Part shown: piece after piece, positions 24,321 to 34,968 of the stretch
Position numbering within the stretch: the stretch's first letter is position 1
How the letters are laid out: each line of letters begins with the position of its first letter
Assembly: GCA_963724625.1 (NCBI GenBank)
Contig: CAVRVO010000003.1
Coordinates: 248,001-312,000 of the forward strand
Reading direction: 5' to 3'
Length of the DNA stretch: 64,000 nt
Source of the DNA: DATBVX01 sp963724625
GTDB taxonomy: Bacteria > Pseudomonadota > Gammaproteobacteria > Steroidobacterales > Steroidobacteraceae
Program-made: the position numbers and the translations under genes
The notes under the pieces: model-generated
Told to the model about the DNA's origin: nothing
Databases searched by the model: none
Seen by the model: only the letters and a program-made list of their open reading frames with translations

Positions 24321-27300
24321 TCAATTGCCAGAACGCCCGAAACCGCCGCCTCCCGGCGTTTCGATCACAATCTCATCGCCGGGCCCGACCTCGACGCTCG
24401 CCGTCGCCGCCATCTCGAGCTCCGATCCATCCCGGCGTCGCAGGCGATTGACGCCGGCGCGACCCGGCTCGCCGCCCTCCAGGCCGAACGGTCGAATACG
24501 GCGGTGATTCGACAGGATCGATGCGATCATCGCCTCGCGGAATTCGAGGCGTCGAATCGCACCGTTCCCGCCTCGATGGCGGCCCGCGCCGCCGGAGTCC
24601 GCGCGAATGCGAAACTCCCGCAGCAGCACCGGGTAACGCAGCTCCAGCACCTCCGGATCAGTAAGCCTTGAGTTGGTCATGTGCGTCTGGACCGCAGAGG
24701 TGCCGTCGAAGTCGGGCCCGGCGCCCGACCCGCCCGCGATGGTCTCGTAATACTGATGCTGAGCGTTGCCGAAAGTGAAGTTGTTCATCGTGCCTTGTGC
24801 GGCCGCCATTACCCCAAGTGCACCGTAGAGCGCATCAACAATGCATTGCGAGGTCTCAACGTTGCCGGCGACGACTGCAGCCGGGTAGTGCGGATTGAGC
24901 ATCGACCCTGCAGGAATCACGATCTGCAGCGGCTTGAGGCAGCCAGCATTGAGCGGAATGTCCTCATCGATCAGCGTGCGGAAGACGTAAAGCACGGCCG
25001 CTGTGCACACCGAGCTCGGCGCGTTGAAATTATTCTCGATCTGCGCGGATGTTCCGGTGAAGTCGATGACGGCGCTGCGCGTGCCACGATCGACCTCGAC
25101 GCGGACCACGATGCTCTGGCCATTGTCCATCTCGTAGCGAAACTCCCCGCTCCCGAGCCGTCCAATGACCCGGCGCACACATTCCTCCGCATTGTCCTGC
25201 ACGTGCTGCATGTAGGCGCGCACGAGCGGCAGTCCGTGCTGTGCGATCACGCGCTTGAGCTCCGCGATCCCCTTCTCATTGGCGGCGATCTGCGCTTTGA
25301 GGTCGGCGAGGTTCTGAGCGGGGTTGCGTGAGGGGTAGGGTGCGCGAGTCAGCCGCTCGAGCAGCTCGCGCTCCGCAAACTGGCCCGCGCTTACGAGGCG
25401 GAAGTTGTCGAACAACACACCCTCTTCGTCGACCGAATGACTGTGTGGCGGCATCGATCCGGGCGTAATGCCACCGATCTCCGCATGGTGGGCGCGCGAG
25501 GCGACGAAGAATGCGGCCTCGGCACCGCTCGCAATGAATACGGGCGTGATCACCGTGATGTCGGGCAGATGTGTGCCGCCCTGGTAGGGTGCATTCAGCA
25601 TGAAGACGTCGCCCGGTCGCATCGCACCCTGGTTGGCTTCGAGGATGTGCTGCACGCTTGCGCCCATCGATCCCAGATGTACCGGCATGTGCGGGGCATT
25701 GGCGATCAAGCCCGCCTCGCCGTCAAACAGCGCGCAGGAAAAGTCGAGTCGCTCCTTGATGTTGACCGAGACAGACGTGTGTTCGAGCACGGCACCCATC
25801 TGCTCTGCGATGTGCATGAAGAGCCCGTTGAACACTTCGAGCAGCACGGGATCTGCGGCCGTGGTCACGACGTCTGAATTGGCGACAGCCCGTGACTGGG
25901 CGCGTGACAGGAGCAGTTCGCTGCTCGGCAGCCGCTCGCAACGCCACTGCGATTCGAGCACCACGGTCGAGTGCGGTTCCACGATGAGAGCAGGTCCCTC
26001 GACGTGCTCGCCCGGCTCGAGGTCGTCGCGGGCAATCACCGGTACCTCTAGCCATTGGTCATCGAACCAGACGCGGGCGCGCTTCAGAGCCGCGATCGGA
26101 TGGGCGGAAAGTACCTTCGATGCCTGCGGTGCGATTCGCGAAGGCACGATCGCTTCGATGCCAATCGCTGCCACGATCAACTGCGCGGGGTTGGCACCGA
26201 AGCCGAACTGGCGCCGATGCAAAAGCTCGAACGTCGCACACATGGTGTCGAGCGAAGCGAAGGGTACAGTGAGCGCCGTGTCGCTCCCGCTGGCACGCAT
26301 GTCGACCGAGCGCTCGATGACGAGGTCAGCCGTCACGAAACCCTGCGCAGCGAGGGCCTTGCCCGCTGTCTCCTCGAGCTCGACGAACTGCTTCTCCATC
26401 TCGGGCAAGATCGCTGCCTGAAGCGCACACTCAATGGAGCGACGACGGATCTCGCGAATGTCCGCGAGGCCGATGCCGTAAGCGGACATGAGGCTCGCAA
26501 GTGGATGGACCAATACGCGGTCGATGCCGAGGGACTCGGCCACGCGACAGGCGTGCTGGCCCGCCGCGCCGCCGAAACAAAACAGCGCGAAACGCGTGCA
26601 GTCGTGACCCTGGCGAACCGAGACGTGCTTAATCGCGTTCGCCATGGTTTCGATAGCGAGGCGCAGAAACCCCGCCGCGATCGCTTCTGGCCCGCGCGCA
26701 TCCACACCTTCCTGCTCCAGCTCGCGGGCCAATTCGAGGAAGCCATGCCGCACCCCGGCGATATCAAGCGACTGATCGGCATTAGGGCCGAGCACTGCGG
26801 GAAACAGATCCGGCTGCAGGCGCCCGAGGAGCACATTGGCGTCTGTGACAGTGAGCGGCCCGCCGCGTCGATAGCACCTCGGCCCCGGATTGGCGCCGGC
26901 AGACTGTGGTCCGACCTGAAAGCGGCCGGAAGAAAATCGCAGGATTGAGCCGCCGCCGGCCGCGACCGTGTGCACGCTCATCATGGGAACGTTGAGCCGC
27001 ACGCCGGCGACCAGGCTGTCGAAACGGCGCGGATAGCTGCCGTCGTAGAGCGATACATCGGTGGACGTCCCGCCCATGTCGAAGCCGATGAGGCGCTCGA
27101 ATCCCGCCGCCGTGCCCACCTTCATCATGCCGACAAGTCCACCGGCGGGACCGGAGAGAATACTGTTCATGCCGCGAAACGAGCCTGCATCGGTGAGCCC
27201 GCCGTTGCTTTGCATGAAGTAGAGGCGCGGCGGCTCGCCGAACTCCTTGGCAAGCTCGGCACGCAACCCGCCCACGTAGCGCGCCAGCAGCGGCGACAGG

Positions 27301-27941
27301 TAGGCGTCGACGACCGTCGTGTCGCCCCGCGAGATCAGGCGGATGAGTGGCGCGACTTCGTGAGAGACGGACACCTGGCGAAAGCCGATCTCGCGCGCGA
27401 TCGCGGCGGCGGCTTGCTCGTGCTGCGAGTACCGATAGCCATGCAGGAACGCGATCGCTGCACTGTCGAAGCCACGGCCGTGGGCTGCGCTAAGCTCAGT
27501 GCGCAATGCCTCTGCATCGAGGGGTTCGAGAACATCGCCCGCCGCGTCCAGGCGCTCGTGCGCTTCGATCACCTCGGAGTACAGCAACTCCGGAAGGCGG
27601 ATGTGCCGGGCGAAGAGCTCCGGCCGATTCTGGTAGCCGATCCGTAGCGCATCGCGAAACCCGGCGGTGATGACGAGCACGGTGCGTTCGCCCTTGCGCT
27701 CGAGAAGCGCATTGGTCGCGAGCGTGGTGCCCATCCGCACGCTTTCGATCCATGCACGATGTTCGCGCGGTTGCGCTCGGAGAACGCGGCGAATCCCCTC
27801 CACGCCGGCGTCGCGGTACAGCGCGGGATCTTCTGAAAGGAGCTTCAACGTGACCAGCGAGCCCTCGGGCGATCTCGCAATGACGTCGGTGAAAGTACCG
27901 CCGCGATCGATCCAGAACTGCCAGCCTGAAGCAATGTTCAC
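24321..27941 (-). CDS. 5-oxoprolinase (hydantoinase A/B fusion)
   Basis: ATP-dependent ring opening of 5-oxoproline to glutamate, or a related hydantoin-type reaction. The N half is hydantoinase A-like, with the ATPase phosphate loop WQFWIDRGGTFTDVI and FDMGGTSTDVSLYDG. The C half is hydantoinase B-like (ISVNIKERLDFSCALFD, APYQGGTHLPDITVITP, AGSGAGPDFDGTSAVQTHM, GGGGFGRSG). About 1206 residues matches fused OplaH proteins. GTG at 27941 is favoured because the domain begins there; an in-frame TTG at 27977 is possible. Divergent from the sodium-solute symporter gene. Confidence 0.93.
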   Translation of the reverse strand: MNIASGWQFWIDRGGTFTDVIARSPEGSLVTLKLLSEDPALYRDAGVEGIRRVLRAQPREHRAWIESVRMGTTLATNALLERKGERTVLVITAGFRDALRIGYQNRPELFARHIRLPELLYSEVIEAHERLDAAGDVLEPLDAEALRTELSAAHGRGFDSAAIAFLHGYRYSQHEQAAAAIAREIGFRQVSVSHEVAPLIRLISRGDTTVVDAYLSPLLARYVGGLRAELAKEFGEPPRLYFMQSNGGLTDAGSFRGMNSILSGPAGGLVGMMKVGTAAGFERLIGFDMGGTSTDVSLYDGSYPRRFDSLVAGVRLNVPMMSVHTVAAGGGSILRFSSGRFQVGPQSAGANPGPRCYRRGGPLTVTDANVLLGRLQPDLFPAVLGPNADQSLDIAGVRHGFLELARELEQEGVDARGPEAIAAGFLRLAIETMANAIKHVSVRQGHDCTRFALFCFGGAAGQHACRVAESLGIDRVLVHPLASLMSAYGIGLADIREIRRRSIECALQAAILPEMEKQFVELEETAGKALAAQGFVTADLVIERSVDMRASGSDTALTVPFASLDTMCATFELLHRRQFGFGANPAQLIVAAIGIEAIVPSRIAPQASKVLSAHPIAALKRARVWFDDQWLEVPVIARDDLEPGEHVEGPALIVEPHSTVVLESQWRCERLPSSELLLSRAQSRAVANSDVVTTAADPVLLEVFNGLFMHIAEQMGAVLEHTSVSVNIKERLDFSCALFDGEAGLIANAPHMPVHLGSMGASVQHILEANQGAMRPGDVFMLNAPYQGGTHLPDITVITPVFIASGAEAAFFVASRAHHAEIGGITPGSMPPHSHSVDEEGVLFDNFRLVSAGQFAERELLERLTRAPYPSRNPAQNLADLKAQIAANEKGIAELKRVIAQHGLPLVRAYMQHVQDNAEECVRRVIGRLGSGEFRYEMDNGQSIVVRVEVDRGTRSAVIDFTGTSAQIENNFNAPSSVCTAAVLYVFRTLIDEDIPLNAGCLKPLQIVIPAGSMLNPHYPAAVVAGNVETSQCIVDALYGALGVMAAAQGTMNNFTFGNAQHQYYETIAGGSGAGPDFDGTSAVQTHMTNSRLTDPEVLELRYPVLLREFRIRADSGGAGRHRGGNGAIRRLEFREAMIASILSNHRRIRPFGLEGGEPGRAGVNRLRRRDGSELEMAATASVEVGPGDEIVIETPGGGGFGRSGN

Positions 27942-28007
27942 GCGCAACGAGATACACTGGCCCCGGCGACCTGACAACCCACAACTCCAGAAATCGCAGG
28001 TACACCC

Positions 28008-29471
28008 ATGCCCTCATCGCAGGCTGTCTGGATAGTGATCGGCGCGAGCGCCGCAGTCCTTCTTGTGATTGCGCTATGGACGATGCGTCGTGCGCGAACG
28101 CTCGACGGATTTCACCTCGCGGACCGCGGGCTCGGCGCGTTTCGCGGCGGTTTGAGCGGCGTCGCGAGCGCGTATTCCTTCTGGGCGATGGTCGGCGTGA
28201 CCGGCGCAGCCTTTACGCTCGGATGGTCGGCGATCTGGCTGGCGGTCGGGATGCTGCTGGGCGCTGCGTTCTCCTGGTTCGTGATCGGGCCCGCGGTGCG
28301 TCGCAGAGCGAGCGCCGTGAACGCGGGGAGCGCGCTCGAGCTGACGGGGACAGGATCCGCAACGCTTTCCGTGACGAGCATTGCGGCCGTGGCCGTGCTG
28401 TTCGGAATCGTGGCGCAACTTGGATTCGCAGGCGGTGCCGTGGCGCGCGGTCTCGGGTTGAGTACGGCAGCGGGTGTGATGCTGGTTGCAGCGCTCGCGC
28501 TCCTCGGTCCGGTGCTTGGCGGACTACGCGCGACTACCTCGGCAGGACTGCTGTGCGCCCTGGTGGTTATTCCGGCAGCCGTGCTGCTGCCACAGTTTGG
28601 CCTCGTCTTTCTTGGCGGGTTCGATCAACTGCGCAATGGACTGGCGACGACCGGGGAGGGTGCTGCGGCTCTCCTTGGTGCCCGCGGCGCACTGGATGCC
28701 ACCGTATTGTTGCTGGCGGCGGCGGGTTTCGGAGTCAGCATTTGCGGGCAGCCGCAGGTGCTTGGTCAGTATCTCGCCGCACGCAGCGAGCGCTCGATCC
28801 GCTGGTCCGGCGTGATCGCCCTGCTGTGGCTGGTGATCGTGCTTGCCGGCGCGCTCGGACTTGGATGGGTAGCGCGCGTCGACTACGCCAGCATCGACAA
28901 TCCGGATGAAGTGATGTTCGAGGTGCCGCGCCGGATCATGGCGCCATCGTACGTGGCACTGCCGATCCTTGCGGTGCTTGCACTGGTCGTGTGCAGCGTG
29001 GGCAATCAGCTCGTGACGACCTGCTACGCGATGCTGGCCGTGGCACGCAATCCGGACGCAGCGCCCGTGAGCGTGCAACGGTTGCGAGTCACGATCCTGC
29101 TGGCGGGGATCGCGGCTGCGGTCATCGCTGCGGTGAGCGGAGTCGGCAGCGCGCGCGGATACCTGCTGGCCTGGCTCGCGACGTCGGCGACGGTCGGACC
29201 GCTGGTGCTGCTCGCATGCGCCGGTGTACGGGTCCGAAACGGTTGGGCCGCAGCGGCGGCGCGCGTTGCCATCGCACTCGCGCTGGTACTTTTCCTTCTG
29301 CGCCGTGAACGCCTGATCGAAATCGCGATGTTCCTGCCCTTTTATGCTGCGTTGTTGGTGGCGCTGCTCGGACGTCAACGCGAGATCCTGAGCACCGCGC
29401 TCGCATCGATTTCACAAAAAGTTCGCGTTCTGTCAAAAGACGTGGATAATCCGCGCTCAGAAGTGGAATAA
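28008..29471 (+). CDS. Sodium:solute symporter family protein
   Basis: A 487-residue membrane protein with about 13 hydrophobic helices. The start RRARTLDGFHLADRGLGAFRG and the following SVASAYSFWAMVG-like segment match the SSS family (PutP/PanF type). The conserved ADRGLG and the sodium-site region are present. The substrate is unclear. The following TonB receptor begins 35 bp downstream, so a shared transcript for outer- and inner-membrane uptake of one compound is plausible (inference). Confidence 0.82.
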   Translation: MPSSQAVWIVIGASAAVLLVIALWTMRRARTLDGFHLADRGLGAFRGGLSGVASAYSFWAMVGVTGAAFTLGWSAIWLAVGMLLGAAFSWFVIGPAVRRRASAVNAGSALELTGTGSATLSVTSIAAVAVLFGIVAQLGFAGGAVARGLGLSTAAGVMLVAALALLGPVLGGLRATTSAGLLCALVVIPAAVLLPQFGLVFLGGFDQLRNGLATTGEGAAALLGARGALDATVLLLAAAGFGVSICGQPQVLGQYLAARSERSIRWSGVIALLWLVIVLAGALGLGWVARVDYASIDNPDEVMFEVPRRIMAPSYVALPILAVLALVVCSVGNQLVTTCYAMLAVARNPDAAPVSVQRLRVTILLAGIAAAVIAAVSGVGSARGYLLAWLATSATVGPLVLLACAGVRVRNGWAAAAARVAIALALVLFLLRRERLIEIAMFLPFYAALLVALLGRQREILSTALASISQKVRVLSKDVDNPRSEVE

Positions 29472-29506
29472 AAACAACCACCCGATTTACCTAGTGGAGG
29501 TTGCAT

Positions 29507-32497
29507 ATGAGCCTGATATTTCCCTCTCGCGTTGCGAGCCGTGCTTTTTACTGTTGCGTCGCTGCAACGTTGGGGTTAACAACACTCTCGGTATCCGCCC
29601 AGGAGGCGCCACTCACTGAGACGGTGGTCGTCACGGGCTCGCGCATTCACCAGGATCCGCTGAACCAGCCGGCACCGCTCGTCACGGTCGACGAGGCGGA
29701 CATCGCGAAGTCCGGTCTGACGTCCATCGGCGATGTGTTGCAGCGCATGCCTGTCTCGGGCGGCGGCCTCAACACCAAGTTCAACACCAGTGGAAACATT
29801 GGCTTCCCGCCGGATGGCGGGGGCGTCGGCGCCGGTGCGGCGACCGCCGACCTGCGGCATCTCGGACCGAAGCGCACCCTGGTGCTCGTCGACGGTATCC
29901 GTTGGGTCAACGAGTCGTCAGCCTCCGGCGTTGGCAGCGCTACCGATCTCAACACGATCCCGACCAGCATCATCGATCACATCGAAGTGCTGCAGGACGG
30001 CGCCTCCGCGATCTACGGCTCGGACGCCATCGCCGGCGTGATCAACATCATCACGAAGAAGGGCTATGAAGGGGTCGAGATCTCCGGCTACGGCGGTGGC
30101 TACGACGAGGGGGATGGCAACACTCAGCAATGGAACATCTCCGCCGGTGCAACCTCGGAGAAAACCCGTGCCTTCTTCGGCCTGAGCTACATCGACCAGC
30201 AGGCCATCAGTTCTGCCGATCGCTCGATCTCCGAATTTCCAACGCCCGGTGCCGGCCAATGCACCAACCGGTGCAGCTCGGGCACGCCGCAGGCGCGCAT
30301 CGATTTCAACAATCCCAACACCGGGCAAAACGGCTATGACCTCACCATCAATGACGGTGTGACCGGCATTCCGTTCTATGACCCGTCCATACCTTCGAAC
30401 GCAACGACGAGAAGTGATGATTTCCATCCTTTCGCGACTGTCGATCGCTTCAATTTCCAGCCCTTCAATTTCATCATGTCGCCGAGCGAGCGCGTCGGAC
30501 TGTATGGCCAGGTTGAAACCAACCTGACGGACACCGTCAGCGTGTACGTGAAAGGTTTGTTCAACCAGCGTAAGTCTACGAACCAGGCGGCACCCGAGCC
30601 GATCTTCATCGGACCAGAAGCCGGCAACGGTGGCGGAAGCCTGCTCGACAAAACCGGGGTCGATGTCAACAATCCCTATAACCCGTTTGGTTTTACTCTC
30701 TTCGGCGTCGATCCGGCGACAGGTGGAACCGATTACTTCGTCGGCCGCCGCCCGCTGGAAGGCGGACCGCGCGTGTTCCAGCAGAATGTTGATACCTGGT
30801 ACGCAGGCGGTGGTTTCCGTGGCAGCTTCAACATGGCGGACCGGGACTTCTTCTGGGACTTGAACGGCGTCTGGTCACGCAATCACGCCGATCAAACCAC
30901 CCACGGCAGCTACAACTCGCTCAAGATCAAGAACGCTCTTGGTCCCGGCACCGTTGCGGGCGTGAACGGCGCTACTGCCACGGCCTGTGGTGTGGTTACC
31001 GGCGGCGTCGTTCTCGATCCGATTCCTGGCTGTGTGCCGCTGAATCTTTTCGGCGGTCAGGGCGACGGCAGCGGGACGATTACACAGGACATGCTCAGGT
31101 ACATTCAGCCTGTGTTGCATGACACGAGCGAGCAGGAGCTCAAGGACTTCACGGCCAACATCAGCGGTACGATCGTGCCCCTGCCTGCCGGCGGCCTCGA
31201 CTTCGCACTCGGCTACGAGCATCGCAAGCAGAGCGGCTTCTACCAGCCAGATGCGATCTATCCTGCCAACGAGAGTGCGGGTGTGCCTTCAGGCCCAACC
31301 AGCGGTCAGTACGACGTTGATGAGGTCTACGGCGAAATACAGATTCCGATTCTGAAGGGAGCGCCAGGCGCTGACCTGCTACAGGTGAGCGCCGCATTGC
31401 GCTGGTTCGACTACTCGACGTTCGGAAGCGATACGACTAGCAAGTTCGGCCTCAACTGGCGTCCCGTGCAGGACTTATTGATTCGCGGAACCTGGGGAGA
31501 AGGTTTCCGCGCCCCTGGCATCGGCGAGCTGTTCGGAACGTTCTCGCGCTTCGACCAGACCCTGACCGATCCGTGCTCCGCGCCAGTCGCAGCCGCGAAC
31601 GTGGGGAATTGCGCAACGCTAGGAGTGCCGCCGACGTTTGCACAGTTGAATGCGCAAATCTCGGTCATCACCGGGGGCAATCCGGAGCTGAAGCCGGAGA
31701 CTTCGGAAAGCTACACAGCCGGGATCGTCTACAGTCCGCGCTGGGCCGAGGGTGCGTCATGGTCAGATTCGCTGAGTCTCGAACTGACGTACTACAACAT
31801 TACGATCGATAACACGATCCAGGCGCGCGATGCGCAGGCGCAACTTGACGGCTGCGTGGCGACGCTCGATGCCGTGTTGTGCAACGGGATCACCCGCTCC
31901 GCTGGCGGGGGGATCAACGGTTTCAACAATACCTTGATCAACATCGGCGGCACCGAGACGGCAGGCTACGATCTCAACATGCGTTGGGTAATGCCAGAGA
32001 CGAGTGTCGGAAGATTCACTGTGAACTGGCAGAACACCTGGCTCGACAAGTTCACCGAGAGCACAGAAACCGCGACAGGCTTCGTGGACACGGATCGCAA
32101 GGGAACGGAACGCGGCAGCCCGTCGCAGGCGTATCCGGAATGGAAGTCCGCGCTGTCTCTTGACTGGGGATTCCATGATTTTGGAGCCACGGCAACGGTT
32201 CGCTACACCGATTCGCTCACCGAACCCTGCCGGAACATCGGGGCGTTCGCGACCCTATGCTCGGACCCGGTTGGGCTGACCAATGAGATGGATGCCACAA
32301 CCTACGTGGACGTGCAGGCCAGCTGGTCACCCTCGGGCATCCAGGGCTGGACTTTCGCGGTCGGCGTCAACAACCTGTTCAACGAGGATCCGCCAAACTG
32401 CTACAGCTGCGAGCTGAATGGTTTCGATGGATCGACCTACGACGTGCCGGGCATGTTCTGGTACGGGCGCGTGGTTGCGCGCTTCGGCAAGCAGTAA
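29507..32497 (+). CDS. TonB-dependent outer-membrane receptor
   Basis: About 996 residues. The signal peptide ends near SVSAQEAPL, followed by a TonB-box/plug start ETVVVTGSRI. The plug domain carries LVLVDGIRWV and VLQDGASAIYGSDAIAGVIN. A large 22-strand barrel follows and ends in an aromatic strand (YGRVVARFGKQ). This type is typical of the large receptor sets of environmental gammaproteobacteria. ATG at 29507 is chosen because GTGGAGG lies six bases upstream. Inserts with CSS and CXXC-like motifs (CTNRCSSG, CYSCEL) suggest disulfides in extracellular loops. A strong terminator follows. Confidence 0.94.
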   Translation: MSLIFPSRVASRAFYCCVAATLGLTTLSVSAQEAPLTETVVVTGSRIHQDPLNQPAPLVTVDEADIAKSGLTSIGDVLQRMPVSGGGLNTKFNTSGNIGFPPDGGGVGAGAATADLRHLGPKRTLVLVDGIRWVNESSASGVGSATDLNTIPTSIIDHIEVLQDGASAIYGSDAIAGVINIITKKGYEGVEISGYGGGYDEGDGNTQQWNISAGATSEKTRAFFGLSYIDQQAISSADRSISEFPTPGAGQCTNRCSSGTPQARIDFNNPNTGQNGYDLTINDGVTGIPFYDPSIPSNATTRSDDFHPFATVDRFNFQPFNFIMSPSERVGLYGQVETNLTDTVSVYVKGLFNQRKSTNQAAPEPIFIGPEAGNGGGSLLDKTGVDVNNPYNPFGFTLFGVDPATGGTDYFVGRRPLEGGPRVFQQNVDTWYAGGGFRGSFNMADRDFFWDLNGVWSRNHADQTTHGSYNSLKIKNALGPGTVAGVNGATATACGVVTGGVVLDPIPGCVPLNLFGGQGDGSGTITQDMLRYIQPVLHDTSEQELKDFTANISGTIVPLPAGGLDFALGYEHRKQSGFYQPDAIYPANESAGVPSGPTSGQYDVDEVYGEIQIPILKGAPGADLLQVSAALRWFDYSTFGSDTTSKFGLNWRPVQDLLIRGTWGEGFRAPGIGELFGTFSRFDQTLTDPCSAPVAAANVGNCATLGVPPTFAQLNAQISVITGGNPELKPETSESYTAGIVYSPRWAEGASWSDSLSLELTYYNITIDNTIQARDAQAQLDGCVATLDAVLCNGITRSAGGGINGFNNTLINIGGTETAGYDLNMRWVMPETSVGRFTVNWQNTWLDKFTESTETATGFVDTDRKGTERGSPSQAYPEWKSALSLDWGFHDFGATATVRYTDSLTEPCRNIGAFATLCSDPVGLTNEMDATTYVDVQASWSPSGIQGWTFAVGVNNLFNEDPPNCYSCELNGFDGSTYDVPGMFWYGRVVARFGKQ

Positions 32498-32513
32498 GAG
32501 TCAATGACTGTGA

Positions 32514-32548
32514 GGCCGGCTCCGGAAACGGGGCCGGCCTTTTCTTTT
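32514..32548 (+). terminator. Rho-independent terminator after the TonB receptor
   Basis: GGCCGGCTCC (32514-32523) pairs with the GC-rich arm 32530-32539 around a short loop, followed by TTTTCTTTT. The T tract overlaps the stop codon of the convergent patatin gene (32547-32549), so the two genes share this boundary. Confidence 0.88.
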
Positions 32549-34364
32549 AAGGAATCCTTCCCCAGCCCTCTTTTGAGGACGACACGCTGTTGAACGCGAC
32601 GGCGGCGATCTTTTCGAGCCGCTCCATGGTGTATGTATAACCCAGCTCGATAGCGCGATCGAAGCCCTTCCAGTTGAGCATGTCCATCGCCTCGAGCTGC
32701 GGCTGCAGCAGCATGTCAGTCTGTTCGCGATGCGCCATGGTTGCAGCAGCGCTGTTGACCATGCCGGCGCGCCACAGGATCTGAAAGATGTTCACGCGGT
32801 TCTTCTTGGCGCGGAACCAGCTCATCGCCTTCCATAACCCGGGGACATCGACATCGTCGAAATCGGCCGTGAAGGCGCGATCCGCACCGACATCGACCCC
32901 GATCACCGGGCCGCGTCCCACCTCGCGCATCACATCGACAGGCAGGTTGTTCATCGCGCCGCCATCGACGTGTACTTCGCCGTGATGAAACACCGGCGGC
33001 AGCACGCCGGGGATCGCCACGGAGGCGCGCAGCCAGCGCCACAGGAGTCCCGAGCGATGCACGGCGATGCGGCCCGCGGAAAGATTCGATGAAACACAAA
33101 AGAACGGCAGATTGAGGTCCTCGATCTGCATCTCGCCGAATTCCTGGCGCAGCAGCCCCGAAACCTTGCGTCCCGAGACCAGTGACAGCAGTGGCAGCGT
33201 GTAGTCGTTGAGTGGGTTGGTGTCGACGAAGGTGCGCTTGAAGCGCTGCACCAGATCCTCGTGGGGCCATTCCATGGCGATGCCGGCACCGAGAATTGCG
33301 CCCATGCTGGTGCCCCCGACCGCATCGATCGGGATGTTTCCCTCGCGCAATGCCTTCACGACGCCGAGATGCGCGAAGCCGCGCGCTCCACCACCGGAAA
33401 GTACCAGGCCGACACCGCGACCGGTCAGCAGACGTGCAATGCGCCGGACGTCGGCGGGCGAGCGCACATGATGATGTGCCAGTCCGGGATGTTGCGTGAG
33501 CCAGCGATGAGTCGATCCTCGCACCACGCCGGAATCCTGCAACAGCACCAGCTCGGCACGCTGCAATGTGAGGCGCGACTCCCCCCGACCTTCGAGAAGG
33601 GGCCACGGTGTCGCTTCTGCGCCAGCCTCAGCAAGCAGCAGCAGTGCATCGGCCTGGCGCACGCACAGCTTGCTCCACGGCGTGCTTCCCGCATCGGCGA
33701 CATAGATGACGAAATCATTCGCGGACTCGACATTCGCGAACCAATGACTGGTGTGGGAGGAACCGCGGCCGCTCCACACGAGTTCAGTGCGCGAGCCGTG
33801 ATTGAGCGCTTTGACCAGCTGCTCCGCAAAAGCACGCACGTCGACATCCGGACCGTGCGGCAGGATCGTGAACGTCTTCGGGACCGAGCGCTTGCCGCGT
33901 TGCTGGCGCTGCGAATTCTCGAGCCGCTGCACCGTGAGCTGCGCGATACGCAGCATCGCCTGCGGATGATCCAGGAGCAGGGTATCGAAGGCCTGCTTGG
34001 AGAAGCGGCCGATTTCGCTGTCGCGCAGCGCGTGCACAGAAGCCGTGCGCGGCTTGCCCGAGATGAGGGCCATCTCACCGACTGTTTCACCGGCCGTGAC
34101 GCGGCCCACCAGACGTGTGTGACCGTCGGGCGTGCGCGCGAAAGCACCGATGCAGCCGCTGATGACGAAGTAGAGGGCATCGGGGGGATCACCCGCCTCG
34201 AACAGGCTCGCACCGCCCGGCAGTGAGAACCATTCGATCTCGGCGGCGATCGCGGCGAGGATCGACGTGTCCAGTCCCCGGAACAGCTGCAACGTGCCGA
34301 GGAGCGAGAGCATATTGCGTCGCTCGATAGCCGTCTCGACGATGGTGTCGCGTTCCAGATCCAT
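32547..34364 (-). CDS. Patatin-like phospholipase with cyclic-nucleotide-binding domain (NTE/RssA family)
   Basis: About 605 residues. Residues 1-140 form a cNMP-binding domain (LFEAGDPPDALYFVISGCIG, VGEMALISGKPRTASV). The patatin domain follows, with the oxyanion loop SGGGARGFAHLGV, nucleophile Ser353 in GGTSMGAILGAG and the catalytic Asp in VDGGAMNNLPVDV. This is the neuropathy-target-esterase-like layout: lysophospholipase activity at the membrane, possibly tuned by the N-terminal domain. ATG at 34364 is set by AGGA eight bases upstream; a longer frame to 34430 lacks support. Divergent from the thioesterase gene. Confidence 0.92.
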   Translation of the reverse strand: MDLERDTIVETAIERRNMLSLLGTLQLFRGLDTSILAAIAAEIEWFSLPGGASLFEAGDPPDALYFVISGCIGAFARTPDGHTRLVGRVTAGETVGEMALISGKPRTASVHALRDSEIGRFSKQAFDTLLLDHPQAMLRIAQLTVQRLENSQRQQRGKRSVPKTFTILPHGPDVDVRAFAEQLVKALNHGSRTELVWSGRGSSHTSHWFANVESANDFVIYVADAGSTPWSKLCVRQADALLLLAEAGAEATPWPLLEGRGESRLTLQRAELVLLQDSGVVRGSTHRWLTQHPGLAHHHVRSPADVRRIARLLTGRGVGLVLSGGGARGFAHLGVVKALREGNIPIDAVGGTSMGAILGAGIAMEWPHEDLVQRFKRTFVDTNPLNDYTLPLLSLVSGRKVSGLLRQEFGEMQIEDLNLPFFCVSSNLSAGRIAVHRSGLLWRWLRASVAIPGVLPPVFHHGEVHVDGGAMNNLPVDVMREVGRGPVIGVDVGADRAFTADFDDVDVPGLWKAMSWFRAKKNRVNIFQILWRAGMVNSAAATMAHREQTDMLLQPQLEAMDMLNWKGFDRAIELGYTYTMERLEKIAAVAFNSVSSSKEGWGRIP

Positions 34365-34492
34365 TCCGTGTCCTAGGTTCAGCCCCCTATTCTCAAAGCG
34401 CGGGCCCGCGCGAAGCGGGCCGGTCGTCACAAATCGGCCGGAATTCCTCGATTTGTGGCGTCATCGTAGCGATTTGGCAACAATCCGATGCC

Positions 34493-34960
34493 ATGAGTGC
34501 ACCCTCGGCCCAGGATTCGCCGGAGATTCGACTCGCGCGGCGCATGCACGCGGAGATTCCACTCACGCGTTCCATCGACGTGCAGGTGACTGCATATGAC
34601 GGCACGGCGCTCACGCTGTGCGCGCCGCTCGCGATGAATTCGAATCACAAGGGCACGGCGTTCGGTGGAAGCTTGTTTTCACTCGCGGTTCTCGCGGGTT
34701 GGGGCCTGCTGGTGCTCAAGCTCGGCGAGCGCCATCTGGACGCCGAGCTCGTCATTCAGGATTCGAGCGTCCAATACCTGTCGCCGGTCCGTGGCGATTT
34801 TAGCGCCGAGGCGAGGTTCCCTGATGCGGATGAGTTTGAGCGGTTCGTGCGCACTCTCGGCCGTCGCGGCAAGGCTAGGGCGCGAGTCAGCGTAGTGATC
34901 TCCCACGCTGGCCGCGACGCTGTGCGCTTCGAGGGCACGTTCGCTGCGCTCAAAGCGTAA
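34493..34960 (+). CDS. YiiD C-terminal-like (hotdog) thioesterase
   Basis: A 155-residue protein with the signature of the YiiD C-terminal thioesterase domain: MHAEIPLTRSIDVQV, LCAPLAMNSNHKGTAFGGSL and LAVLAGWGLL. The substrate is unknown; related domains are linked to acyl carrier or acyl-CoA hydrolysis. No acetyltransferase domain precedes it, unlike E. coli YiiD. The gene ends nine bases before repeat copy C. Confidence 0.85.
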   Translation: MSAPSAQDSPEIRLARRMHAEIPLTRSIDVQVTAYDGTALTLCAPLAMNSNHKGTAFGGSLFSLAVLAGWGLLVLKLGERHLDAELVIQDSSVQYLSPVRGDFSAEARFPDADEFERFVRTLGRRGKARARVSVVISHAGRDAVRFEGTFAALKA

Positions 34961-34968
34961 GAGCTATC